A stretch of DNA of 23,518 bases from Ruminococcaceae bacterium UBA1425 (lineage in GTDB: Bacteria; Bacillota; Clostridia; Oscillospirales; Acutalibacteraceae), in the NCBI GenBank assembly GCA_002329365.1, contig DCUB01000042.1:1-23518 (forward strand), read 5' to 3'. A program made the position numbers and the translations under genes. Shown piece after piece: positions 1 through 8,455 of the stretch. A model generated the notes under the pieces. That model saw only the letters and a program-made list of their open reading frames with translations. It was not told where the DNA came from and made no database searches. Positions within the stretch are counted from its first letter, which is position 1. Each line of letters begins with the position of its first letter.

Positions 1-50
1 CGACCTCCAGCGTGACAGGCTGGCATTCTAACCAACTGAACTACCAGGCC
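1..50 (-). tRNA. tRNA-Asp (GTC), partial at the window edge
   Basis: Read on the minus strand the gene begins at 50 with acceptor GGCCTGG, then TA, a D arm (GTTC/GAAT) and a complete anticodon arm CCAGC-CTGTCAC-GCTGG. The loop carries anticodon GTC, which decodes Asp. The T arm and 3' acceptor lie beyond position 1. It follows the tRNA-Val gene with a 5-nt spacer and is probably co-transcribed from the promoter at 166-194. Confidence 0.93.
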
Positions 51-55
51 GCATA

Positions 56-131
56 TGGTGGGAACAACAGGGCTCGAACCTGTGACCCCTTGCTTGTAAG
101 GCAAGTGCTCTCCCAGCTGAGCTATGCTCCC
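56..131 (-). tRNA. tRNA-Val (TAC)
   Basis: A complete 76-nt cloverleaf on the minus strand. The acceptor GGGAGCA pairs with TGTTCCC (one G-U), the D arm is GCTC/GAGC, and the anticodon arm is CTTGC-CTTACAA-GCAAG with anticodon TAC (Val). The T arm is ACAGG-TTCGAGC-CCTGT, and the 3' end ACCA is encoded in the DNA. It lies first in a Val-Asp tRNA pair. Confidence 0.97.
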
Positions 132-165
132 AACAGCTACGGCAGACAGCGCCGCAACGCTATAC

Positions 166-194
166 ACTATACTATAAAATGAAGGTTGTGTCAA
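166..194 (-). promoter_or_regulatory. Vegetative promoter for the tRNA-Val/tRNA-Asp pair
   Basis: On the minus strand a perfect TTGACA (194-189) is separated by exactly 17 nt from TATAGT (171-166). The predicted start of transcription, near 159, is about 28 nt before the mature tRNA-Val 5' end. The promoter lies between the end of the acyltransferase gene and the tRNAs. Confidence 0.75.
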
Positions 195-248
195 GACCTA
201 AAAAGATAAAAATTTATTTTATCCTTACATATATTGGGTATAATTTTA

Positions 249-1295
249 TTATGATTTGCTCTTATATATAAATTTCGGATTTGCTTTTTGCAGCAGATCG
301 AAAGGAATGGTAAAGGGCTTTACGGAGAACAGCAGCGTAATGACTAACGCGATTAAGCTGATAAGAACAATGCCCCATCCGCCTTCAAACGGCAGATACC
401 ATTTGTAATCAAGATATGCAAGATATAGGAATCGGTGAAGTATGTAGACGCTGAGCGACTTTGAGCCGAGCGACGTGAAAACCGTCTTGCCGCGTGGCAG
501 AAGGGTAAGAAACGAGAAGCCGAGCAAGGCGGCAATAACGTAAAAGAAGAGCCTCGAAGTCCACATCAGCCAAACTGGCATATCACGCAGCGCGGCAATT
601 TTATCATACGGAGTGTTACAGGTGATAATGCTCGATATCGATGTATCGGGGAACAAGGCGCATATTGCTATAATAATACCGATTACGGCAAGACCCGCTA
701 TTTTATATTTTACCCTGAAAAGCTTCTCGAAGTACTCCTGCTTAAAGTAGTACCCCGCCATAAAAAACGGAAGATGCACAAACGTACGTGAAAGAGCAAG
801 GAAATTAGCCGCTCCCGACTCATATCCGACGAGCAGACCGAAAACGAACGTGAACGGAAGAATGAAGGACGGTTTGAAACGGTCGAGCACAGGGAGAAGT
901 ATGTGCCAAGCTATAAGGCACTGCAGGAACCACAGTGAGCTTCTGGCGTTTAAAAGGCTCGGCGGAAAAATTTTACCGAGTACGAGAAACTCGAAGAGCG
1001 AGACAAAAACCTGAGCCGCTACATAAAGGATGATGTATGTAACAACGCGCTGAACCTTTATTTCGCGTGATTTAGATATGTACCGCTTGGCGAAAAAGCC
1101 GGAGATAAATATAAACGTAGGCATATGAAAGTAGTTTATTACCGACCATGCCGCCTCGCAAAACCTGCTGCCGGATTGAAGTGGTGACAGCGCGTGCGCG
1201 AGTACAACCAAAAAAATCAGTATAAATTTTGCGTTGTCAAAATAATATAGCCTGCCTTTGTCGTCAGAAATCTCATTCTTGTTGTAAAAAGCCAT
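249..1295 (-). CDS. Membrane acyltransferase family 3 protein, fucose 4-O-acetylase-like
   Basis: This 348-residue protein is largely hydrophobic, with about ten predicted membrane-spanning stretches, the usual size and form for acyltransferase-3 proteins. Near the N-terminus it has YYFDNAKFILIFLVVLAHAL, whose FDNAKF and following His (about residue 34) match the active-site region of the fucose 4-O-acetylase/NodX-like group (COG3594). Such proteins move acetyl or other acyl groups onto extracytoplasmic sugars. The ATG start at 1295 has AAGGA 9 nt upstream. The gene lies 28 nt after the glycosyltransferase-LicD gene and is the last gene of that operon, so acylation of the same surface glycan is a fair inference. 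The acceptor sugar is unknown. No clear intrinsic terminator follows before the tRNA promoter. Confidence 0.88.
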   Translation of the reverse strand: MAFYNKNEISDDKGRLYYFDNAKFILIFLVVLAHALSPLQSGSRFCEAAWSVINYFHMPTFIFISGFFAKRYISKSREIKVQRVVTYIILYVAAQVFVSLFEFLVLGKIFPPSLLNARSSLWFLQCLIAWHILLPVLDRFKPSFILPFTFVFGLLVGYESGAANFLALSRTFVHLPFFMAGYYFKQEYFEKLFRVKYKIAGLAVIGIIIAICALFPDTSISSIITCNTPYDKIAALRDMPVWLMWTSRLFFYVIAALLGFSFLTLLPRGKTVFTSLGSKSLSVYILHRFLYLAYLDYKWYLPFEGGWGIVLISLIALVITLLFSVKPFTIPFDLLQKANPKFIYKSKS

Positions 1296-1323
1296 TTCAC
1301 ACCGTCCTTATTTTACAAAACAT

Positions 1324-4029
1324 TCACTTCATTTCTTCCAACCGTTTTTCAAGCTCCTGTATTGAAATGTTTTCGTATTCGCCGAGATTGTATTCATATA
1401 TGAAATGGTGCGATTTTCTGAGTGTTTCGGGTGGAATTTTCATATAATTCCCGAAGTGGCATACAAGGTAGTCCTCCCAATGGCTCATGGTGGGCATTAA
1501 ATGGCCCTCAAATTCCACCATGACAGGCTCGCCCCAGTATTCCTTCGGAAAACGCTCCTGTTCGTAGGTGTAAATGCTTGCGGGCAGGCAAACCCAGCTT
1601 TTTACCTTGTCGCAGTCGTACCGGCATGCCCAGCTGTGCCAGCGCCATTTAAGGAAACGTCTCGGTATAAGCCTTGCGACAAGACGTGTGAGATATAACA
1701 GCTGAACCTCCCTCTGACTTGTAAGAACGGGCAGAGGACGCGCTTTTTCAAGCATCCATGTGCGCCAGTATTTTGTTTTTGCCTCGTGCTTTCGGCGCTT
1801 TTTTTCATCATCGGGACTGCCGTCTAAAGCAAGAATGTCAAGGAAAACGCCACCGTTACGCCAGAAGGTGTCGAATTTTGTGTTTTTATATTCGATTCTG
1901 TTATGGCAGAACGGCGCGCAGTCCTTTTCAAGCTTGTACTCGGGCGGAAGCTCTTTTTGCGCGATTTTCAGGAATTTTTCATAATCCGGACGAGGCATTG
2001 TAATATCCATATCGTCGTCCCACGGGATAAAGCCTTTATGTCTGATTGCGCCGAGCAGAGTGCCCCCTGCGAGATAATAACGAAGACCGTGCTTTTTGCA
2101 TATATTTTCAAACTCAAGCATAAGCTGAAGAACCATCAGCTGAATTTTGCGCACGTCCTCGGGCTTAACCTCCGAGACCTTGCGCTTTGAAAGCCTTTTC
2201 ATTCCCGACTTAAGGACGAATTTTTTAAACCTTGACAAAACTCTTGACGGGAAGAGCAAAAGCTTGCCTATAATTCCGTGCTCGCTGTAAGGCGCGGAGT
2301 ACCAGTTAAGAAGCCCCGCAACCCTTGAAAGAAGGCGGAACCGCTTGTTTTTGAAAAGATAGGCGTTTTCAAGCGAAAAGTTCTTGAACGCGGTGAGCAT
2401 ATTGAAATATTCGGGACAGTCGACTGATAATGCCCCGGTATTCCCGCCGTTGGGTATTCTGATATCGTAAAGCCCACGCTCGATTGAGTATGTATCAATA
2501 ATCAGCGCAGATGCCTGCTTTTCGTCTATGTAAACGGGGCGGACACGCTCCGGTATATCGGCTGCCGCTACCCCCGACGATGCGAGGAACAAAACGGAGT
2601 TTTCCGAAAGCTTGCCGTTTTTTGCGCCCTTTCCATTTATAAAATTTTCACATGACGCAAACAAGTCGTATTTTTGCGTAAGCTTGCCGTATTCGTTCTG
2701 ACCGAAAAGGCCGGAGTTTTTATATGCCTCAATAACACCGAAGGGTGAAATGCCGCAATAAAGCATAGCGCCCACAATGCCCGACACCGGGACATGTTCG
2801 CAGACAAGCCTTTTGACGACCTCCGGGGGTGAAATCCCGTCTTTAAGAAGTGCGGACACTTTTTCTGACAAAGCCGTAAACTCCGCGCTTCGGCGCTCGA
2901 TATAAACATTATGCAGGGAGAGCGCCTCGCATAACACATCGTTCCATTTTTTTGCAAGACCGCGCCTGTAATCAGCGTCAAGAAGCTTCCTGACTTCCGC
3001 ACTGTAAGAACGGCAGTTTTCAATCTTCATAAACCGCTCAAGCTGCTTTTCGATTTCCAAATCGTCCGCCGCGTTTACATTTATGGCGGGTGATGAATCG
3101 TTCATATAGGCGCCGTCCTGAGCGTTGATTGCGGGTATGCCTGCGCAGACGCTTTCGGTTACCGTTTCGGTCATATATATCAGGTGTGAATAAGTGATTG
3201 AAACGTCTGCTTCACGCAGAAACCGCAGCGGCTTCAATACGTCTGTTTCGACAGATATAAATTCCGAAAGCCCGGAATTTTCAACGTCGGAAATAAGCGT
3301 TTCAAGCACGGGAGAGGTTTTTACGCCGGTATAAATGACCATCTTCGCCGTCATGTCGCCATAGCGTTCGTGAAGCCTTGCAAGTGCGGTAATGATATTT
3401 CTTGTGTTTCTTCCGGCGTATGTGGTGTAAAAAACAACGCGGCGGCCGACAAAGCCTGCGGCGGCGACTTCCTTATCGTGATACGGGAAGTAAAAAGGAA
3501 TAAAAACAGGATTTTCAGCGCCGAGCTTCCTTATAGTTTCAGTGTCCGTCTCGGACGGAGAAATAACGCAGTCCGCGTTTTGCAGCATATAGAGACAGTC
3601 AACTGTAAGCTTTTCGGAGCCGGAGCTGAGATACGCGAAGGGCGACCTGTCGGTGGCGAACACGGTACAACGCCCGAGCTTTTGGGCTGTCTGAAAAAGC
3701 TGAATTGATTTTTTGTAAAGGTCGCCGGCGAAAACAACCGTTTTAACGGGAATTTCACCGATAATCTTAAAAAAAGCTTCCTCCGTTGTATAGCCTCTTG
3801 TTTCATACACATCTACGGCAAAACGCTTAACCTTCTCGTTACTTACATAGTCGTCGCCGGAGGGCTCGGACTGCGTTACAAGATATACATTCCGCCCCAT
3901 TGAAACGAGAGCGTTCATAAGCGACGCTATCGACTGCGCGCCGCTCGTCTGACGGAGGCTTTTTATTACAAAAATTATCCCTTTATCGTCCCATTCGAAC
4001 ATACTGCCGCTGTTTTTTACTGAACTCAT
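1324..4029 (-). CDS. Two-domain glycosyltransferase / LicD-family phosphotransferase fusion
   Basis: About 901 residues. Roughly the first 380 resemble a GT-B glycosyltransferase of the GT4 type: a Rossmann-like start (GIIFVIKSLRQTSGAQS) and a C-terminal half with RNTRNIITALARL and a TETVTESVCAGIPAINA nucleotide-sugar region. Residues about 640-870 form a LicD domain: the YYLAGGTLLGAIRHKGFIPW segment is followed by DDDMDITMPR, the metal/nucleotidyl site of this family, which moves phosphocholine or other phospho-alcohols onto cell-surface sugars. The roughly 250 residues between have no family I recognise. The start is ATG at 4029, with GGGTGA 8 nt upstream; a GTG at 4041 is the alternative. 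The gene begins just after the M20 peptidase stop at 4045 and is 28 nt from the acyltransferase, so the three are probably one operon. The expected role is to add a sugar and then a phospho-substituent to a teichoic-acid-like or capsular polymer. Confidence 0.85.
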   Translation of the reverse strand: MSSVKNSGSMFEWDDKGIIFVIKSLRQTSGAQSIASLMNALVSMGRNVYLVTQSEPSGDDYVSNEKVKRFAVDVYETRGYTTEEAFFKIIGEIPVKTVVFAGDLYKKSIQLFQTAQKLGRCTVFATDRSPFAYLSSGSEKLTVDCLYMLQNADCVISPSETDTETIRKLGAENPVFIPFYFPYHDKEVAAAGFVGRRVVFYTTYAGRNTRNIITALARLHERYGDMTAKMVIYTGVKTSPVLETLISDVENSGLSEFISVETDVLKPLRFLREADVSITYSHLIYMTETVTESVCAGIPAINAQDGAYMNDSSPAINVNAADDLEIEKQLERFMKIENCRSYSAEVRKLLDADYRRGLAKKWNDVLCEALSLHNVYIERRSAEFTALSEKVSALLKDGISPPEVVKRLVCEHVPVSGIVGAMLYCGISPFGVIEAYKNSGLFGQNEYGKLTQKYDLFASCENFINGKGAKNGKLSENSVLFLASSGVAAADIPERVRPVYIDEKQASALIIDTYSIERGLYDIRIPNGGNTGALSVDCPEYFNMLTAFKNFSLENAYLFKNKRFRLLSRVAGLLNWYSAPYSEHGIIGKLLLFPSRVLSRFKKFVLKSGMKRLSKRKVSEVKPEDVRKIQLMVLQLMLEFENICKKHGLRYYLAGGTLLGAIRHKGFIPWDDDMDITMPRPDYEKFLKIAQKELPPEYKLEKDCAPFCHNRIEYKNTKFDTFWRNGGVFLDILALDGSPDDEKKRRKHEAKTKYWRTWMLEKARPLPVLTSQREVQLLYLTRLVARLIPRRFLKWRWHSWACRYDCDKVKSWVCLPASIYTYEQERFPKEYWGEPVMVEFEGHLMPTMSHWEDYLVCHFGNYMKIPPETLRKSHHFIYEYNLGEYENISIQELEKRLEEMK

Positions 4030-4044
4030 TTTGTCATTCACCCG

Positions 4045-5517
4045 TCAATTGCCCGCAAGCTCTCTGATATATGCCTTAAAGAAATGAACGCCTTCCTTCA
4101 TGGCGGTAACGGGAACCCTTTCGTTCGTGGCATGGGTGCAGAGCAGCAGCTCGGTATTGACAATGAACGGTGCAAAGCGGTATATATTGTCGCAAATAGG
4201 CTCGTAGAAGCACGCGTCAGTTCCGCCCATTACGAGGTAGGGCGCTACTATGCTGTCGGGATTTGACTGCATACAGAGCTTTTCAATAACCTTATAGGAA
4301 CGTGAGTCGGTGGGAGAAAACTTTGACGGCTCCTTTGACTTCAGCACCTTGACCTCAATGTCCTTGTTACGGACAACATTTTTTATATGCCTGACAACGT
4401 CGTCAATAGTTGTGCCGGGCATATGGCGGAAATTAACGATAACGGAGGAAACCTGCGGAAGAACGTTCGCGGCAGGGCTGCCCTGCGCCATTGTTACGGC
4501 GGTCGTCGTCCTTGTCATACAGGCGGCGGGCGGAATATCCTTCATGATTTCAAGAAGCAGCGGCTTGAAATACTTAAGATTGCAAGTGAGAAGCCTTGCG
4601 GGATAGGAAACGTTGCGCCCTACCCTGTCGAACAGGTCGGAAAGGAACGGCTCCATCTTCGAATCAAACTGGTTTTTCTCAAGGTCTTTAATAACGTCGG
4701 CAAGTATTCCGAGACCCGTATGCTTAGGCGGCTGAGAGGAATGTCCGCCCTTGTGGTTTACGGAAACCTGTATATCGGCGTAGCCCTTTTCGGCTATGCC
4801 TATGCCTGCAAGCTTTTTATCAATAATACCTTTGACTTTAACGGGCAGAATAGCACCGCCCTCGTCCAATACGCTGTCAAGCCTTATACCTCTGTCGCGC
4901 AGCGTTTCCATAATTGATTTCGCGCCGGCGTACTCGGAAGCGACAACCTCCTCGTCATGACCGAACAGAAGATAAACGTCGCATTCCGGCTCAAAGCCTT
5001 CTTCAAGCAGAGTTTCGACAGCTTCCATAACGCAGATGAGGTGGTTTTTCATGTCGAGCGCGCCGCGCCCCCAGATGTATTCGCCGTCGTTGAAGCCGCT
5101 GAACGGAGGATGCACCCAGTCCTGCTCTGTTCCCTCGGAGACGGGAACAACGTCCTGATGCGAAAGGAGAGCAATGGGAAGAAGCTCGGGATTTTTACCT
5201 TTCCATCGGTAAATAAGGCTCGCTTCGGAAACCTTCTCTTTCTCAAGCTTTTCGGCTATAAGCGGATATGCTCTGTCAAGGAAATCATGAAACCTTTCAA
5301 ACTGCGACCAGTCCACAAGCGACTTGTCGGGGTTTGAAACGGTAGGTATGCTTATTGCCTCGCTGAGATGCGAAATCGCGCGTTCCTCGTTGACGGACTC
5401 TGTTTGAGGCTCGCCGTAATCAACCTTTTCGGGCTTATAGAGCGCCGCTTTTACGCAATTCGCGGCAGCCAAAGCTCCCGCGGTGCCGAGGATGGCTCTT
5501 TTTACGTTTTTTTTCAT
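4045..5517 (-). CDS. M20-family metallopeptidase/amidohydrolase, PM20D1/CPS1-like, with N-terminal membrane segment
   Basis: A 490-residue zinc hydrolase of the M20 family. The metal and active-site signatures are in order: LLSHQDVVP (HxD), GRGALDMKN (bridging Asp), GHDEEVV (general base Glu and metal Glu), LDEGG, and a late THATNERVP with the last His ligand. Length and the PPFSG/GRGA arrangement fit the carboxypeptidase S / PM20D1 branch better than short deacetylases. That branch includes enzymes that cleave or form N-acyl amino acids. Residues about 8-27 are hydrophobic, giving a single membrane anchor or signal. ATG at 5517 is chosen because GGAG lies 8 nt upstream; a TTG at 5535 has no such site. 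A promoter lies at 5572-5600. It is the first gene of the operon with the LicD fusion and the acyltransferase. The substrate is unknown. Confidence 0.88.
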   Translation of the reverse strand: MKKNVKRAILGTAGALAAANCVKAALYKPEKVDYGEPQTESVNEERAISHLSEAISIPTVSNPDKSLVDWSQFERFHDFLDRAYPLIAEKLEKEKVSEASLIYRWKGKNPELLPIALLSHQDVVPVSEGTEQDWVHPPFSGFNDGEYIWGRGALDMKNHLICVMEAVETLLEEGFEPECDVYLLFGHDEEVVASEYAGAKSIMETLRDRGIRLDSVLDEGGAILPVKVKGIIDKKLAGIGIAEKGYADIQVSVNHKGGHSSQPPKHTGLGILADVIKDLEKNQFDSKMEPFLSDLFDRVGRNVSYPARLLTCNLKYFKPLLLEIMKDIPPAACMTRTTTAVTMAQGSPAANVLPQVSSVIVNFRHMPGTTIDDVVRHIKNVVRNKDIEVKVLKSKEPSKFSPTDSRSYKVIEKLCMQSNPDSIVAPYLVMGGTDACFYEPICDNIYRFAPFIVNTELLLCTHATNERVPVTAMKEGVHFFKAYIRELAGN

Positions 5518-5571
5518 TTTATCTGCTCCGATCAATGTAGATTTTTATCATATGTTAACATTATGTGCAGT

Positions 5572-5600
5572 ATTATACACTATATCGGCTCTATTATCAA
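5572..5600 (-). promoter_or_regulatory. Promoter of the M20 / GT-LicD / acyltransferase operon
   Basis: On the minus strand TTGATA (5600-5595), a 17-nt spacer and a perfect TATAAT (5577-5572) form a near-consensus housekeeping promoter. The expected transcription start near 5565 leaves a leader of about 48 nt before the ATG at 5517. Confidence 0.7.
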
Positions 5601-5738
5601 GTGCAACCGTTACATTTGAATATTATTGCCGATATTACATAAAAATTTTAAAAAAACATAAAACCGTTAAGATTTTATACGCGGCACTAAATGACAATTC
5701 CGATTACCGTTCTGTCGCCGTAAAATTACAGGTACTTT

Positions 5739-5756
5739 AACAATCAGTTGATTGTT
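5739..5756. promoter_or_regulatory. Palindromic operator candidate over the -35 box
   Basis: AACAATCA-GT-TGATTGTT is a perfect 8-bp inverted repeat with a 2-bp centre. Its right arm contains most of the -35 hexamer TTGATT (5748-5753) of the glycosidase promoter, the classic place for a repressor dimer. No regulator gene is in the window, so the binding protein is unknown. Confidence 0.6.
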
Positions 5757-5776
5757 TTATAAAAATATGGTAAACT
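5748..5776 (+). promoter_or_regulatory. Promoter of the sialidase-like / GH5 operon
   Basis: TTGATT (5748-5753), a 17-nt spacer and TAAACT (5771-5776) lie about 45 nt upstream of the TTG start at 5820. The -10 matches consensus at four of six positions, so the promoter is moderate. The overlap with the palindrome at 5739-5756 supports regulated use. Confidence 0.5.
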
Positions 5777-5819
5777 TTTTTTATATAAAAAGCAGCGGAA
5801 AATTCAAGGAGGTGTTTTC

Positions 5820-6923
5820 TTGAACTTTAAAATTACTTCATCTGAAATTGTATCAATATTAAGCCCGACGGACATCAATCCGCGCAACAGCGAGGGCGAT
5901 TTTCTAACGCTCCGGGACGGTACGATAATGTTCGCTTACAGCCGCTATACGGGCGGCGAAAACGACCATTCGCCGTGCGACGTAGCGGCTGTTTTTTCAT
6001 ATGACGGCGGCAACAGCTTTGACGTACAGCCTGTAATACTTGTGAAAGCTTCTCAGCACGGAGTACGAAACATTATGAGCGTTTCACTCACGCGGATGGC
6101 AAACGGAGACATGGGGCTTTTTTATCTTGTCAAAAACGACAAAACAGGCACCTCGTCATATGTTCTGCGCCGTTCGTCAGACGACGGAAAAACCTTCGGC
6201 GAGCCTTTGGAATGCATTCCGCAAGGCTTTCCGGGTTATTATGTTGTAAACAACTGCCGCGTGCTTCGCACATCGTCGGGAAGGCTTTTTATTCCGGCGG
6301 CTTTCCACCGCACGGGCATCGGAGACGACGGGGATATACGCTCCGAAGGCTACGCCGTCAGCCATATCTTCTACTCCGACGACGACGGATATACATGGAA
6401 GGAATCAGGGCAGGCGCTGACGCTCGGCGGTCAGTGCGAAACGGGAACGGGGCTTCAGGAGCCGGGGCTTATTGAGCTTCCGGGCGGCGTGCTGTACGCG
6501 TATTTCAGGACCGACAGGATGTATCAGTACGAAAGCGTTTCGTTAAACGGCGGCAAAAGCTGGTTTTCGCCTCAGGCTTCGCGCTTTACGTCGCCCGCGT
6601 CGCCGATGAAAATAGCCGTCAACCCTTACAGCGGATTATACTACGCCGTTTGGAATCCCGTTCCGAACTATAACGGCAGAAAAGCCGACGCAGAACGCTG
6701 GATAACCGCCGGCAGGACGCCGCTTGTTATGTCCTGTTCGGATAACGGAGTTGATTACTGCGAATACGCCGTAATCGAGGACGACCAAGAGAGAGGTTTT
6801 TGCTATCCCGCAATACATTTTCCTGACGCGAACACCGCGTTGCTTTCATATTGCAGCGGCGGCGCGGAGGACGGAGTCTGTCTTTCGAGAACAACCATAC
6901 GAAAAATCACCTTTGACACATAG
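5820..6923 (+). CDS. Sialidase-fold (BNR/Asp-box) glycoside hydrolase, cytoplasmic
   Basis: A 367-residue protein with four Asp-box-type motifs at about 60-67 (SYDGGNSF), 120-126 (SDDGKTF), 186-193 (SDDDGYTW) and 241-248 (SLNGGKSW), the mark of six-bladed sialidase-like propellers (BNR_2 type). A conserved-looking LQEPG (Glu about 214) is a candidate catalytic acid. The canonical RIP arginine motif of GH33 sialidases is replaced by NPRNSEGDF near residues 20-28, so true sialidase activity is uncertain and another acidic or neutral sugar may be the target. It has no signal peptide. The start is TTG at 5820, set by a full AAGGAGG at 5806-5812, 7 nt upstream. The GH5 gene follows 9 nt downstream, so they are one operon. 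Confidence 0.85.
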   Translation: MNFKITSSEIVSILSPTDINPRNSEGDFLTLRDGTIMFAYSRYTGGENDHSPCDVAAVFSYDGGNSFDVQPVILVKASQHGVRNIMSVSLTRMANGDMGLFYLVKNDKTGTSSYVLRRSSDDGKTFGEPLECIPQGFPGYYVVNNCRVLRTSSGRLFIPAAFHRTGIGDDGDIRSEGYAVSHIFYSDDDGYTWKESGQALTLGGQCETGTGLQEPGLIELPGGVLYAYFRTDRMYQYESVSLNGGKSWFSPQASRFTSPASPMKIAVNPYSGLYYAVWNPVPNYNGRKADAERWITAGRTPLVMSCSDNGVDYCEYAVIEDDQERGFCYPAIHFPDANTALLSYCSGGAEDGVCLSRTTIRKITFDT

Positions 6924-6932
6924 GAGCGAAAT

Positions 6933-8408
6933 ATGGACAGAATCACGACAAGGAACAAATCGTTTTATGACGGGTACGGACGCGAGCGCATATTTCACGG
7001 CATAAATGTTGTTGATAAGGAACCTTACAGCGAGGGCAAGGATAGTATTGCTTTTGCCGACGATTTATCATGGGTTGAAGGATTAAGAAAAAGAGGCTTC
7101 AATATTATAAGGCTCGGCACGACATGGAGCGTAATGGAGCCGTCGCCCGGCATATACAACGACGCCGCAATCTCCTCAATCGTCAGAATAATGGACTGCT
7201 GCGCTGAGTTCGGAATATACGTCTTTATCGACATGCATCAGGACCTTTACTCAAGCGAAATCGACGCCGCGGGTGACGGAGCGCCCGGGTGGGCAGTTCT
7301 GACAGACGGCAAGCGCGCGAAACCGCACAAATTCGTCTGGGCTGAACCCTACTTCTGGGGCGGCGCGTGCCACAGGGCGTTTAACAACTTCTGGTCAAAC
7401 AAAAGGGTCGGGGGCAAGGGTCTGCTTGACTATTACGCCGATATGTGGTCGCATGTAGCAGACGCCGTAAAGGACCATCCCGCCCTGTTCGGCTTTGACT
7501 TTTTAAATGAGCCTTTCCCGGGAAAGGACGGAGGCAAGGTCTTTCGAAGGCTTATCGCAAACGTCGCAAAGGTGACGCTGACCGACAGGAGAATTGACAG
7601 GGCGGGCATGTTACGCGACGCATTGAGCGGCAAAAACAGGCACAAGGTGCTTGAACGCTACGACGGCGACATCTTAAAAAAGGTCGGGCAGTCGGCGCAT
7701 GATTTAATCGTCGATTTCGACACGCGTAAATATATGCCCTTCATCAACAGGACAGCGGCGGCCGTGAGAAATGTAACCGGCAACGGTATACTTTTTGTCG
7801 ACAACTGCTATTACTCAAACCTCGGGATACCCTGCTCAAACACTCCCGTAATGGTTAACGGCAGACGCGAGGAAAAACAGTGCTTTTCCCCGCACGGCTA
7901 CGACTTTTCCGTTGATACGCCGATTTACAAATACGCATTAAACTCGAGGGTTCGCCACATTTTCGACGAGCACAGGCGTACGCAGGAAAGGCTTAACGTT
8001 CCCGTCATAGTCGGCGAATGGGGCGGAATGTCAGAGGGAACGGAGTGGTTTCCGCATGTGGAGTTTATTCTTGATTTGTTTGACAAATATAAGTGGAGCA
8101 ACACCTACTGGGCATATTCCGACGGTATTTTCGATATGCCCGTAATGGAGGAAGTTCTTTGCCGTTCTTATCCGAGGGCTGTAACGGGAAATATCGAAAG
8201 CTACACTCACGACCGTAAAAACAATGTATTTACACTCTCCTACACGCAGGAAAGCGAGTATGATGTCCCGACGGAGATTTTTATTCACAGGCCCGCCGCC
8301 TCGGTTGAAACGGACGGAGAGTTTGACATTGAGGCAGTCGGCGATAAAACGGGCGTTGTAAAAATCAAAACAGAACCGGGCAGACACACTGTTATTATAA
8401 AATTTTAA
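6933..8408 (+). CDS. GH5 glycoside hydrolase, endoglycoceramidase-like, no signal peptide
   Basis: A 491-residue TIM-barrel hydrolase. DMHQD (residues 100-104), FDFLNEPFPG with acid/base Glu193, FSPHGYD (319-324) and IVGEWGG with nucleophile Glu362 are the order seen in endoglycoceramidases and their relatives in GH5. DMHQD is especially typical of that group. A beta-sandwich-like tail of about 80 residues follows. Known endoglycoceramidases release whole glycans from glycosphingolipids and are mostly secreted. This one has no signal sequence, so it may act on imported glycosides, as the intracellular EGC-related enzymes do. The substrate cannot be read from the sequence. The ATG at 6933 is preceded by AGGAG that overlaps the upstream gene's TAG stop. 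It sits between the sialidase-fold gene and a small helical protein. Confidence 0.85.
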   Translation: MDRITTRNKSFYDGYGRERIFHGINVVDKEPYSEGKDSIAFADDLSWVEGLRKRGFNIIRLGTTWSVMEPSPGIYNDAAISSIVRIMDCCAEFGIYVFIDMHQDLYSSEIDAAGDGAPGWAVLTDGKRAKPHKFVWAEPYFWGGACHRAFNNFWSNKRVGGKGLLDYYADMWSHVADAVKDHPALFGFDFLNEPFPGKDGGKVFRRLIANVAKVTLTDRRIDRAGMLRDALSGKNRHKVLERYDGDILKKVGQSAHDLIVDFDTRKYMPFINRTAAAVRNVTGNGILFVDNCYYSNLGIPCSNTPVMVNGRREEKQCFSPHGYDFSVDTPIYKYALNSRVRHIFDEHRRTQERLNVPVIVGEWGGMSEGTEWFPHVEFILDLFDKYKWSNTYWAYSDGIFDMPVMEEVLCRSYPRAVTGNIESYTHDRKNNVFTLSYTQESEYDVPTEIFIHRPAASVETDGEFDIEAVGDKTGVVKIKTEPGRHTVIIKF

Positions 8409-8455
8409 TAAACGTGAAAAAGCCGCGCATACTATCCTCCGAAGGAGTGATAAAT

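Larger units (their letters stand above)
5518..5819. other. 302-bp divergent intergenic region
   Basis: This AT-rich stretch separates the minus-strand M20 operon from the plus-strand glycosidase operon. It holds one promoter in each direction (5572-5600 minus, 5748-5776 plus) and a palindrome on the plus promoter (5739-5756). I see no further gene, riboswitch or terminator between about 5601 and 5738. Confidence 0.7.

Noticed and set aside
1..194. tRNA-linked genomic island attachment site
   Set aside because: No integrase and no direct repeat of a tRNA 3' end is seen in the window; the tRNA genes run toward the left edge, away from the rest.
4387..4917. 176-codon plus-strand frame inside the M20 gene
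   Set aside because: Antisense shadow; no ribosome site, no recognisable motif, and the minus strand encodes a complete M20 enzyme.
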